This document shows positions 20,951-31,717 of a DNA stretch of 64,000 nt, piece after piece. Under the pieces are notes generated by a model. It was not told where the DNA came from, made no database searches, and saw only the letters and a program-made list of their open reading frames with translations. The stretch is from Hemileia vastatrix (Eukaryota > Basidiomycota > Pucciniomycetes > Pucciniales > Zaghouaniaceae), in NCBI GenBank assembly GCA_030280995.1, contig JASXTE010000011.1, positions 20,014,103 through 20,078,102 on the forward strand. Direction: 5' to 3'. Position 1 is the stretch's first letter; each line of letters opens with the position of its first letter. The position numbers were made by a program, and so were the translations under genes.

Positions 20951-21923
20951 TTAAATTTTCTCTTTTATCTTCTCCCAAACCAATCCCTTCATCTTCTCCA
21001 AAATTTCCCTTATCTCCATTCTACATTTCTCAAAGTTTTCCCCCTCACCTACCGGAATCAACTCCCCAAGTTCAAGTAACTCCTCGGCTACGTCGAAGGA
21101 AGCGGCATCAATAATGTTATCAATCTCGCCGCTGAAGTCTTCAATATATTTTGCTCGTCGAACCTGACGAGGTTTCTTCGACCATACTTGATCGAGGGTT
21201 TCTTCATTTTCCTCCCTTGAGGTAACAATTGGTAATCTATCCTCCACTGCCACTTCCACCGCAATGGGTCCCACAAGGGTTGCTTCCAAATTTGAAGCTT
21301 CCATCGTAGGGGCCTCGATGATGACTTCTGAATTCTAAAAACAGAATCATTAGTAATTAAATTTATAAATTATAAAAGGGTGAACTTACTTTAAAGATTG
21401 GGTCAGGCTCCAAAAATAATCTAGGAGTGACCTTCTCTGCCACCTCCCTTTCCTCTTAGTCATCTTCAATGACCACCTGTCGTTTTTTCGGGGTTTTCCT
21501 CGAGATGGGAATTTCTTACTCCTCCTCAACCAATTCGTCAACTTCCTCCTTGACGACCCCCCTCTTGTTCGCAGCCCTAGCCACCCAGATGTTCACATCA
21601 TCTTCAACTTCTTCCTCATTTCCCCCCACCGATTGATCATCCCAGATGTCCTCGACTACTTCCTTTGTTTTAGGGATCACCCAATACTTCGTCTTAGTAA
21701 ACCGACTCTCAATGTCGGCATTCTTCGCTAAGGTGTCACACGCCACTCTTCTCCATTGGCAAAACTCGCACTTCTGGCGAGGCCCTCGTGTCACTGTGCT
21801 CTCCAGGCAGAAATACTCCATCAACTCGCAAGCCGTGCAAGTCTTCAAAAATTGCCGTGTGACAACACCCCCATCCGCTTTAGGGTGTGGAGGTGTGGGA
21901 GTCGGTGTAGGGAAATCCGTCAT
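20951..21923 (-). pseudogene. antisense gene of element 3: Zn2Cys6-like, two exons, two stops
   Basis: Opposite strand to pol, between pol and the 3' LTR. Exon 1 starts at ATG 21923. CTACELMEYFC and CEFCQWRRVAC form C-x2-C-x6-C-x12-C-x2-C-x6-C at about residues 29-62, the same spacing as antisense gene A of element 2. An acidic region follows. The intron is 21389-21335 (GTAAGT..TTTTAG, 55 bp, with a branch-like TTACTAAT). Exon 2, 21334-20951, continues in frame into an acidic, helical C-terminus rich in Glu and Lys. Two TAA codons (21516 and about 21457) interrupt exon 1, but the frame stays open after them. Intact length would be about 305 residues. A nuclear DNA-binding role is inference from the cysteine pattern. 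Confidence 0.72.
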
Positions 21924-22028
21924 AATGAATTAAAGTAATAAAATAATAATTAAGTAAAGAAGAAGAGAAATTAGTGTGGGAAATATGTTTTACGCTCAAC
22001 CGAGTTTGCCTTCTTATACCGGGGAATC

Positions 22029-22831
22029 TGTCACGCGCCACGTGACACTCGAGGCAAAAGTAGCTCATTAAATCAATACTAAAGGGTTCAAATCCATACT
22101 CAAAGCGCAGAAAGCAACTCTCCATAGCAACTGCGACTTTACTTTGTGTACTCGCTATTCAATCGCGCTAGCCTAAAACTCTAAATCCAAATTAGTCAAT
22201 CTCTCAATAGTGTGTCTTAGTCTTTTTCACAATAAGCGACGCACAGCGCAATAGTTAATATAATAGTACATTAAAAGTTTCATGAAATGTCTGTGGGTTA
22301 TTAAGGGGTAGTGAGCATGGACGGAATGATTAGTGAAGGATTAAGGGGTTAACGGATGTTAGTGAGGAGGGTCCAGGTGTAACGGATATATTTTAAATGG
22401 GTTGTGGTGTGCGGAATGGTGGATGAGTATGAGGTCAATGCGAGGAGGAGTAAAGGATATAAAAGGGGCTGGGTTTTTGGTTTGACATTCCTTAGAATTA
22501 AATTATAAAACGTATTTATAGTTAATAGTGATAAAACTCTAAGTGAAAATCATTATTATTGTATCTTTCTTTATTTACTTAATAATCATATCTAAATCCT
22601 AAATCTTTGATTGTCGAGTTTCCAACCCTTCATGAGATATTAAGAATTTTAATATTACTGTTCAATTATATTAGAATCCTTCTCGAACATAACTCGAAGC
22701 AGTAGTTCTTCCTTCGAGTCATCTTTGAATCACTTCCTCAAACTATCCCTCTGGGCTTTGAAGAAGTATCTGAACCTTTTATCTCACTTGCAGGAACATC
22801 CTCGACCTTGTGCGTAGGTCGTCCGGTGACA
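22029..22831 (+). repeat. 3' LTR of element 3 (803 bp)
   Basis: TGTCACGCGCC to GTCCGGTGACA, the same length as the 5' copy, followed directly by the duplicated CTAAG (22832-22836). Confidence 0.93.
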
Positions 22832-22836
22832 CTAAG
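22832..22836. repeat. target site duplication CTAAG (right)
   Basis: Matches 14377-14381. Joining the flanks here reconnects antisense gene B of element 2. Confidence 0.92.
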
Positions 22837-23805
22837 GTCCAAAACTCCAAAATTTCCCAAACTTCTAGGAGACCTTCCAGAGGACCCTAGGAAGAAACCA
22901 GAGCACCCAACACCGCACCAAAGCAACAACTTCGCCCCCAGTTAAGGCAACAAAACTACACCTCTCCTCTTTCAGCCAACTATTCTTCCGACAGTTCCAT
23001 TCTTTCAAAAGTATCATCCAGAAAAGATCAATCCGCTTCCATATCACCCTCTCCTGCCCCATCTTATAACAACCCTGGTACTTCATCACCAGCACCCCAT
23101 CCAACTGAATCAAGCAGAAATATTAACAACAGCAACAACAGGCCTGCTACCCCAACTAGGCCCCAGGAACATTAGCCTCCTAGTTCACCTTCTCAAAACC
23201 TTTCAGAGGAAGACCAAGAGAATCCATATCTTTCCCTGATTGATCCACCTACTATCACCATTCCAAAATCTTCAGAAGTCCAAATTCCGGCCGCTTACAA
23301 ATTTGATGAGCTTCCAATCTGTAAGTACCACATTAATTCATCCAATTTCTTCAACAAAAATAATTACTGATCCAATTCTTCTTGTCTAGTTGGCACCCCT
23401 CCTCCTGAATCTACTATTGGAGTTGGCCAACCTCTAGAAACTTCTTGGACACTGGATTATGGAGACATGAAACAACACCTCAGCACCATGTGTTCAAAAA
23501 TGCTGAAAGCCTTTGCCCTCCATGGACCTTTAAATGACTTTGAGAAAACCTTGAGGAAACAACTATTGGACAACCACTGGAAGATGTCTAGGATCATTAA
23601 GCACACCATCCAACAATCCATTCCTGCCTCTTCTTCTTTCTCTTCTGAACTTCCATCCAAACCCATTCCTGCCCATTATAATCCATATAATCTCTCCAGC
23701 AGGATGCACTTCAAAGAACACAGTGCTTCCCACAACCCCAACAAAAAACAAAAACAACATCATAATCCGGACCAGCCTCCAGAAACTTTGTCATCCAGAC
23801 AATGA
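22837..23805 (+). pseudogene. antisense gene B, 3' part, with intron
   Basis: Continuation of 13802-14381 beyond the nested element. A Ser/Pro/Asn-rich frame is open from about 22940, apart from one TAG near 23173, to a donor GTAAGTACC. The intron is 23321-23389 (69 bp, acceptor TTGTCTAG). The last exon, 23390-23805, encodes TPPPESTIGVGQ, then a helical segment (DYGDMKQHLSTMCSKMLKAF) that resembles the C-terminal part of gene A (HTSQLKQLLLNYFKS) in position and pattern, and ends with a Ser/His/Pro-rich tail. Sequence from 22837 to 22940 is shifted or degraded. Confidence 0.65.
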
Positions 23806-25060
23806 GCTCCTGCAAAAAGATTAAAAGCATAATAATAAATAAATAATAATAAAAAATTAATAACTATAAATTCTAATTTTTTTTTACAGTCTACTAACAT
23901 ACCTAAATTATAAATTGATAATTAAAATAAAAATAAAATGAAATAAAATAAAAGATAAAAAATAATACAAATGGTATCCCCCAGCCAATTGATGAGCTGA
24001 TCCCCTGATACCTTACCCACATCCAAGTGCACCTTGATGTGGATACACCATAAATAATTAAATGATTTGAAATAAGAAACATAAATTAAGGGTAATAATG
24101 AGAATAAAAAAAATAAAAAAATGAAATTAATGAAAATAAAAATAAAATAAAATAAAATGATAAAATAGCATTACCTGGCCAATTGATGAGCCTTTCCCCA
24201 CCAATGCTTGCCCACAACCAGGTGACCCTGATGTGGTAACACCCTATATTTTTGATTTTATAATTTTAACAACCCCCATAAAAAATTAAAAGAAAAAAAG
24301 AGAAAAATGAAAATAATCTGAAACTACTATCTAGCAAAATCATAACTAAAAATCAAAGAAAGTCCAGCTCCTTGGATGGTCCAGATTAAGAGAAGGTCCA
24401 GTAAGAGAAAGTCCAGTCCATAGAAATTATCACTGGGTGGGCTCCCTCCAATAAGTAAAAATTATGGAAGACCACCAGAGATCCACCACCAACCCAAAAA
24501 ACCAAAGATATAGAAGCCAGTCCCAAACCAGTTTAAAGTCATAGTGGACTTGAAACCTGAATAATAAACAACAGAAATAGAATTCAACTAGGAAAAACAA
24601 AAGACTTGAGACAGATATTCTGGTGTAACTGTTCTCCAGAGCAGCCAGCTCATCAGTTACCCCCACACTTGCCAAAATAAAATCTAGAAGCCCCCCCTGG
24701 GTACCTTCTAACAAAAACACAACATCCAACACAATTAACCAAAACCAATAAGAGTGAAGAGTCCAGCACTTAAAAACCAAAGGAAATTCCAGTTTAAAGT
24801 CATAGAGGACTAAAATCTGTGAAAAGAAACCAATACTAGGGTTCAACCAAATTAAGAGGAAGGGTTGGAAACAGACAATCTGGGGTAACTGTTCTACAGA
24901 GCAGCCAGCCCATAAGTTACCCCCACACTTGCCAAAATAAAATCTAGAAGCCCCACCCCTGGGTACCCTCTAACAAAAAGTTTCCAACACAAACGTTGCT
25001 CTGCAACACCAAAAATTAAAAAATTTAAAGAACGTTCCATAGTTTATCCTCATTGCGGAG
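23806..25060 (-). other. 3' modules of element 2 next to pol
   Basis: A/T-rich tracts with several structured segments. Two related units, 23968-24055 and 24165-24245, contain ccaattgatgagc; their flanks can pair GGTATC/GATACC in the first and AGCATT/AATGCT in the second. A segment at 24429-24490 matches 2448-2505 of element 1. Inverted repeats lie at 24621-24665 (GTAACTG/CAGTTAC) and 24881-24925. Hairpin motifs near 24531, 24789 and 25032 belong to the AGTC/GACT and CCTC/GAGG family. No gene. Confidence 0.7.
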
Positions 25061-28000
25061 TCAATCTTCTTCATGTCTAGTGCCTCTGGGATAGAACCTC
25101 TTCACCTGGTCTGCAGCAACTCTCTTTTATAAGACTGCACCATCCAACTCTTCCAAAACATAAGAACCTCCAGACGCCTGAGATCTGACTCTGTAAGGTC
25201 CATTCCATCTGTCAGCAAACATTTTTCCCTACTGACTCTCCAAACTTCTATTATAAACCAAAACCAAACAACCAGGTTTTAAGGAATTCCTGAGTCTATG
25301 AGCCAACTTCTTGTCCCAGTATCTGACTGATTGATTCCTAATCTTTATCATTCTATAGTATGCCTTCTCTTGACATTCCTCTCTACATTCTAACTGTTGC
25401 ATCCTGGCACAGAGAAATTCTTCTGTTGAGTGCACCTCATCCCAATCAATTCAAAGATAAGAGACAGCTTCCAAGTCCACTGGTAGCACAGCTTTCTGAC
25501 CAAACATTAACTCATAAGGAGAATAGCCAGTTGTCCTCTTCACAGTTACCCTATCAGCAAATAACACCAAGGGTAAATAATGCCTCCACTTTTCAGAACT
25601 ATCCCCACACATCTTTACCAAAGCATTCTTGATAACTTGATGGCCTCTTTCAACCATGCCTTCAGCTTCAGGATAATAAGGTGTAGCCACTCTAACTATA
25701 GAACTAACACTAGCCACAGCTTTTTTAAATTCGGCACCAAACTCTGGCCCGCCATCAACAGTCACCAACTTCATCAAATCGTACTTATAAATCCACTCCT
25801 TCTTCAAAAACTCTGCCACATTCTTGGCAGTCAAATTAACCAGAGGCACTGCCTCAACCCAACCAGACAAATAATCCCTGGCAACAATTAAGTATTTATA
25901 CCTGCCCTCTTTAATATGGACAGCATCCAGAATGACTCTTCCAAAAACAGTTGATTCACCAGTAGCAAGGCCAACCTCTTTAGGTTTCAAGTGACTTCTT
26001 CTTTGACATTCTTCACAAGATTGAAACCAACCCTGCACAGCCAACTTCATACCTGGCCACCAAAATCTGTCAGCTACTCTTCTATAAGTCTCCCCAAAGC
26101 CTCTATGACCAAGGTCTTCATGAAAAGACTTCAACACAACTTCTTGACCCTTCTTCTGAGTCACCACAACTTGAGGATTAGGATATCTCCTCCTCATCAA
26201 CCTTCTTCCTGACACATAAAATCCAGGACTCTTCTTCTTAATTTCCAACCAAGTATTATCATCACAACTATCTGGTCTCTCCAAGGTCAACAGATATTCC
26301 ACCAAAATAAAATAAAACCCAGACTGACCCCAGGTCTCATCTTCAAAATCCAACAAAACAACATCCAAGGGTACAACTCTGTCATCAAAATCACCAGTGT
26401 GAACATGAGCCAATTGACCAGCCCAACCAGGACACCAATCCTTAATTTTTGGCACATCCTTCCCTTTCCACTGGATCTTGTGAGAATCCAGTTCACTAAC
26501 AAAAACACCCTTTTCCAAATTTAAGCTGTCCCAAAAAACAACTCCATCTTCATCAACAAAAACATCCTGATCACCAGAATCAAGATCAGATCCAGCCAGT
26601 TTAGCCTCTTGGGGGAGATCAGAAAAATCTTCAGCACCCTTTGTGCTGGCCCTAACCACTGGAACATCTTCATTAAACTCTTCAGCCTCAGAATATTCAT
26701 CTGTAGGTGGCCTCCTTGATAATCCATCAGGCATTGTAAAAGTTTTGCCTGGTTTGTGTACCAGGTCAAAAGAAAAATGTTGAATAAATTCCACCCACCT
26801 AGTCATTGGAGCATTTGGAAGACTAGGTGTATTGATCATCTGAACTAAAGATTTTGCATCCACCTGCAGCTCAAAATTCTGCCCCCATAAAACCATCTGT
26901 AGCTTCTTTAAAATTTTTGCTACACCACACAATTCCAACTTAGGTTGAGAATACCTAGATTCCACCTAATTAAACACCACAGACTCATATCTTACTGGCC
27001 TGACCCTCCCAGTCTTATCTTCCTGAGACAAAACAGAACCAGCAGCAATATAGCTTGAGTCCACTGCCAGATAAATTTTTCCAGCACCAACACCATAATC
27101 CAACTTATGAAGAACAATATCTTCCCCAAGAACCTTTTTCAACTTCTGAAAAGCCTCTTAGCACTCTTCAGTCCATTCCCAATCTATATATTTTCTGGTC
27201 AACCTCCATAAAGGTGAAGCCAACAAAGAAAAATCATTAATAAAAATCATGACATATACACACACACCCAAAAATCCCCTGACTTCAGTAGTATTTTTAG
27301 GCCTTGGCCATGACTGAATTTTATTAATCTTTTTCTTTGCCATAATTCTTCCCTCTTTACATACCACATGACCCAGAATTTCCAAATCAGGAACACAACA
27401 ACAGAATTTTGACCCTGAAATGGTCAAACCAGCCTCTTCAATCCTAAACAACACTCTCTCTAGAGTTATTGCATATTCCCAAACAAACCTCCTTATGCCA
27501 GGGTTCTCCGCTAACACCTCACTACCATAATCAGTAGATGGTCCTTTAATTTCACCATCATCAATAAAAAAACCAGCATGAGTAGGAACCTCTTCCTGTG
27601 AAATCCAAGCCATTAGTGCTTGATATACTGCCCTTGAATTAGTTGCTCCTTGAGGCAACCTAGTGAGCTGAAATCTTCCCAAAAGAGTCTCAAAAGTTGT
27701 GAGAGTCCTTGAATCCGTATGAAGTTCCCTCTCATCATAACCACCCATAATATCACCAAAACCATAACACACCCTTCCAGCAAAAGCTTCAACAAAATCC
27801 TCTGCACTTGGTGTCATACCAGCGTCCTTGATAGTGACTCTATTCAAGGCTCTAAGATCATGAACCACCCTCAATTTTCCATTCTGCTTCTTTATACAGA
27901 AAACCGGACTTGAGTAACTGGATGTTGATTGTTTGTATAATCCAGTCCTGACTCTATCCCTAACAATCTCCACAAAATTCTCTCTGATAGCAGCTGGAAT

Positions 28001-28402
28001 TGGAATAGGTTTGATTTTCCAAGGCTCATGACAAACCACAGGAATCAAGTAAGGTTCCCCATAAGAGTGCTTCAACACACCCCTTTCCTCCTCAACAAAA
28101 GCCATAGCTTTTTCCCTTAGCAAAATAACATGCAACTACAACTTCTTTTCTTCTTCAGACAACCACCCATCAGGACCAAAATCAACAAATTTCAACGTTT
28201 TTACAGTCGCCCTAGCTGTCTCTACAAATTCTGGAGGATTCTTCACCAAAGTAGTACAGTATCAATCTCTTGACAAAGGAGGTCTCTTCAAGGGCGGATT
28301 TAAACCCACAGGCATAGGCTCATTGACAGGCCTGATCTTCTGCGCTATCTTCTTATACTTTGCCGCTCCACCTTCAACTTAAGGGATCTTCAGGAAATAT
28401 TC

Positions 28403-29005
28403 ACCACCAGACATGGAACAAAAACCAAGGGTTTCCCCATTTCTCACACGTGTGGCCAAGGTAATGTTTTTGAAAGGTGTAGAAGAAACCCTAGCAGTGA
28501 ACAATTGGGAGGACTTACTTTTAGACCCCAATCTCACCACTCCAAAACTTTTCGGCAATTCCAAATCTTCATCTTCACTTCCGTCTTCCAAATCTTCAAA
28601 TCTTGATTCATCTTAAGAATCAACTTTTTTAAAACTGTGCAGTTTATCCTCATGCTGGAGGCCCAATAATTGATCTTGATGATCTTCTTTCTTCATAATT
28701 TTCTGCAGTTTAACCTCATGCTGGAGGCCCAAAAATTGATCTTGAAAATCTACACAAAAATATTTTGAATCTTCTTTCTTCATTATCTTCAGATTTTTTT
28801 CTTGATTTTCTTGAATTATCTTGAAATTTTTATCTTCTTTTCTTGAGTTTTCTTCTGACCTACAAAAATAACCAGGGGTTTCCCCAATTCTCACAGGTGT
28901 GGCCCAGGTAATGTTTTTGAAAGAGGTAGAAGAAACCCTAGCGGTGCACAATTGGGAGGACTTACTTTTAGACCCCAATCTCACCACTCCAAAACTTTTC
29001 CACAT
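28403..29005 (-). repeat. ~140-bp direct duplication within pol of element 2
   Basis: 28403-28555 and 28860-29005 both contain ggtttccccaattctcac-like sequence, gtaatgtttttgaaag and acttacttttagaccccaat. Both read in the same frame as SFGVVRLGSKSKSSQL. Element 1 lacks this segment. Confidence 0.85.
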
Positions 29006-29244
29006 ATCTTTCAATAAAGATATATAAGCAATCTTCTTCCTTGAGCTTGAATTAAAAATAATTGAGAATCTTGAGAGAGAACAGAGACTTGATAAAAAAC
29101 TTGATGAATACTTTCAGAGAAGAGAAAAATTAAAAAGAGAAAGTTGAAAATCAACTTGGTATATCTCCAATGGAGCTGACCTACTACAACCTGGGATTTC
29201 CTCATCGTGGGGAGAGGTTGTAGCACTAGGGTGATCAGCCCTCA

Positions 29245-31647
29245 TTACTCTAAAAAAGACAGACTCTCAATAGAGCCTGAGCCACACTCCAAAAAACCAG
29301 AGGCGGTACCCAATTCTTTCCTTCTCCTGCAACAATCCATGCACTGGCACATTGAAGATAAACCAGGCCTGGTCTCCCAACCATCCTCTCCAGGGGATGA
29401 TAGCCTCATGTGAAGTCTCCTTTCATCTTCACCAGTCAGCTCCAAACTGATTCCCAAATCAAATTGATAACCAATTCTTGCCTGAAAATCCATCAAGAAT
29501 GGCCCACCCAAAACAGCTTTAACTGTTCCCTTAGAAATATAAAAATGAACCTTCCCTGAGGCTCCTCAAACATATAACTTCACAAACTCAGAAGTTCCAA
29601 CCAATTCATTGACATGGCCACCAATCTCTCTCAAATTCCCACCAATACCAGTTTGGATAGGGATGCCCAAATGAGTTGCCTCAAACAAAGAAATCAGGTT
29701 TATCTGAGAACCTGAATCCACCAATGCCCTTGCCTCCCTGACATTCAGAGTGACATTGACATAACCCAGAGGAGCAGAAAAATGATTTTCCAACCCCTCA
29801 CTAAACTTTTCTGCAGAATCACAGATGTATTCCACCTCCCCAGAAGAAACTCTTCTCCTGGTCAACAACATTTTCTGTTTATCAGCCAACCCTGGACTGA
29901 TAGCATACAATTCCCCATAAGAAAGTGAAACCTGACCCTGATTCATCCTTTCCAGGACAGAGTCCATAACATTAACTTGACCAGAGACTGCTGGCCTCTC
30001 AAAGTAAGCTCTTTGCTTCACTACCTTGGTCCTAGAAGCTTCTTGAGGACCAGAACCACCAACAGATTTACCATTAACAGAAACCAAACCAGATCCCTAA
30101 CCAGAACCTGTAACTCCAGCCGGCTTTGGAAATGAAGCCAAAGAGACATCCTCCTCAGAGTCAGAATCAACCTCCATTGGCATTTACTCACCATTTATGT
30201 CAAATGCACCAAACCTAGGGGGGCCCATGTCAGCCATACCCTTCTGCATCTTGTACAGCTCCTCTTTTCTGTACCTCTTCCTAGCTGCACTCAGATTAGG
30301 ATCCACCTTTGAAGCATTTAGCTTTGGTTGGGCCTGAGAACTGCTCTTAGGCCTTCCCACCTTCTCTGCTTCCACATCATAAACACCAGCCAAACATTCT
30401 CCACTTGACTGTCCACCACAGGAATACAACTCCAAACCACCAAAGGAAGTGGAAAAAGAGACCTTATTGACCTCCTTTCCCTTTCCCTTGACATCATCAT
30501 TCTCCTTACCAGAAGACTTCCCCTGATCAGGAATCTCCTCAAACCTTGGCCTCCTTTGATTGAGACCGCCCCTTCTCCTGATCAAATCAACAGGAGCCTG
30601 CCCCTCACTGGGCTTCACAAATGAAATGTCAGGGAACTTGAAAACCCTGCCATCAAATTCCACCTTTCCTTCAGACACATCTCTGTTCAATGCCCAACAA
30701 TCATTGGACTTGTGCCCCCTTCTGCTGCAATAAGAGCAGACCCAAGGATCACTTCTACCAGCCCTCCTATCAAAATCTATAGGCTGAGAAGGTGCCTTAT
30801 TGACCTTCTTAGCCTCCTGAACAAAAATATGCAGCTGCTTTGTGAGATCAGCCAACTTCTCCACCACTGGGTCCCTCTCCTGTTTGGGAACCTGCACCAT
30901 ATTCTTCACCTCCTTCTTCACCCTAACTTCCTCTTCAGCCAAAGCCTCACTGACTTTGCTGACATATTTTGCACACCCTTCCTGATAGGTGTCCACAGCC
31001 AATAACTTCAAATGGGCCTCAACAGCCTCCTTCACCTTATCCAAGGCAGGAAACTTCTGGTCCCCATTAGAAAGAGTCTTCATCAAGTCCTTCCTTGACA
31101 GCTCCTTCAACACATCCATCCTGACATCTCTATCCAGGGAAGACCAAAAAACATCCTTGGCAGCATTTTCATGTGCCAGCTCCTCCACTTCCACCAAGTA
31201 TTCCACCACAGGATCAAACTGTAGCAGAAACTTTCTGTAACTATGCAAGTTACCAACACAACCATAAGATTTCCATTTACTGACAACCTTGTTCAGATCC
31301 ACCATAGTGAACCTAAAACCCCATCTATCTACCATCTCCCTACACAATAACTTCCAATCCCTCTTCTTGTAGCCAGACATGGCCACAATCTCCTTCTCTA
31401 CTGCCCTATCACCAATGAAGAAAATTATCTGCTTCACCATGCCCAGGTAAGAAGCACCATCCACACCAGAAGCAGTTTCATACTTCTCCAGAAACCACTT
31501 GACATCCTCCCCATTAAACTTGGTACCATCACAAGCTTTAATCCTTACACACTCCTTGACCACCACAGCAGGAGGACCATCTCCCCCACTGACAGTCAAC
31601 ACAGGAATAGAGGAACCAGAAGCCATTCCTACAGACCAAAACACCAA
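29245..31647 (-). pseudogene. gag: gag-protease of element 2 (stops)
   Basis: Capsid-like region, zinc knuckle (CSYCSRRGHKSNDC near 30740-30700) and retropepsin (ALVDSGSQINLIS near 29725) match gag of element 1. The likely start is the ATG at 31626 (MASGSS), which aligns with ASGSS of element 1. Stops at 30184 (TAA), about 30098 (TAG) and 29566 (TGA) interrupt it. The end overlaps pol at the slippery site. Confidence 0.9.
29251..29257 (-). promoter_or_regulatory. -1 frameshift slippery heptamer TTTTTTA (element 2)
   Basis: Sense codons TCT TTT TTA GAG TAA put T TTT TTA in the gag frame just before the gag stop (29245-29247). Pol homology starts in the -1 frame. Same position as in element 1, with a different third base. 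Confidence 0.78.
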
Positions 31648-31696
31648 AAAGAGCCAACCAAAGAAAACAGAGATTCCAAAGAACTAGCAAGTTCTA

Positions 31697-31713
31697 CCCC
31701 ACGTTAGGTGCCA
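31697..31713 (-). promoter_or_regulatory. primer binding site of element 2, tRNA-Lys type with two changes
   Basis: Sense TGGCACCTAACGTGGGG, 4 nt from the LTR end. It differs from the site in element 1 at two positions, both of the C-to-T or G-to-A type. Confidence 0.8.
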
Positions 31714-31717
31714 GAAA

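Larger units (their letters stand above)
14382..22831 (+). mobile_element. Gypsy element 3 (chromovirus) nested in element 2
   Basis: Plus-strand element of 8450 bp with 803-bp LTRs at both ends and the CTAAG duplication. Order: LTR, gag, protease, RT, RNase H, integrase, chromodomain, an AT-rich stretch, an antisense gene, LTR. The LTRs differ at roughly two to three dozen positions by eye, mostly transitions, many at CpG. Gag and pol are inactivated mainly by TGA stops. A truncated relative is at 38561-40077. Confidence 0.95.
25083..29290 (-). pseudogene. pol: pol of element 2 (decayed)
   Basis: Collinear with pol of element 1. Going in the sense direction it holds an N-terminal variable part (29290-28400), RT (about 28050-27400, with VVHDLRALNRV, LPQGATNS and FIDD), RNase H (about 27100-26700), integrase zinc domain and core (about 26140-25600), and a C-terminal module (25435-25090). 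Stops occur near 28616, 28380, 28256, 28138, 27158, 26966, 25449, 25227 and 25130. The N-terminal part contains a direct duplication of about 140 bp (28403-28555 and 28860-29005) and two hairpin motifs encoding GLQHEVKL and GLQHEDKL. Not functional as read. Confidence 0.92.

Noticed and set aside
23965..24245. Hammerhead ribozyme core because of tgatgag
   Set aside because: The remaining conserved core and three-stem layout could not be found, and the motif is on the strand opposite to gag-pol.
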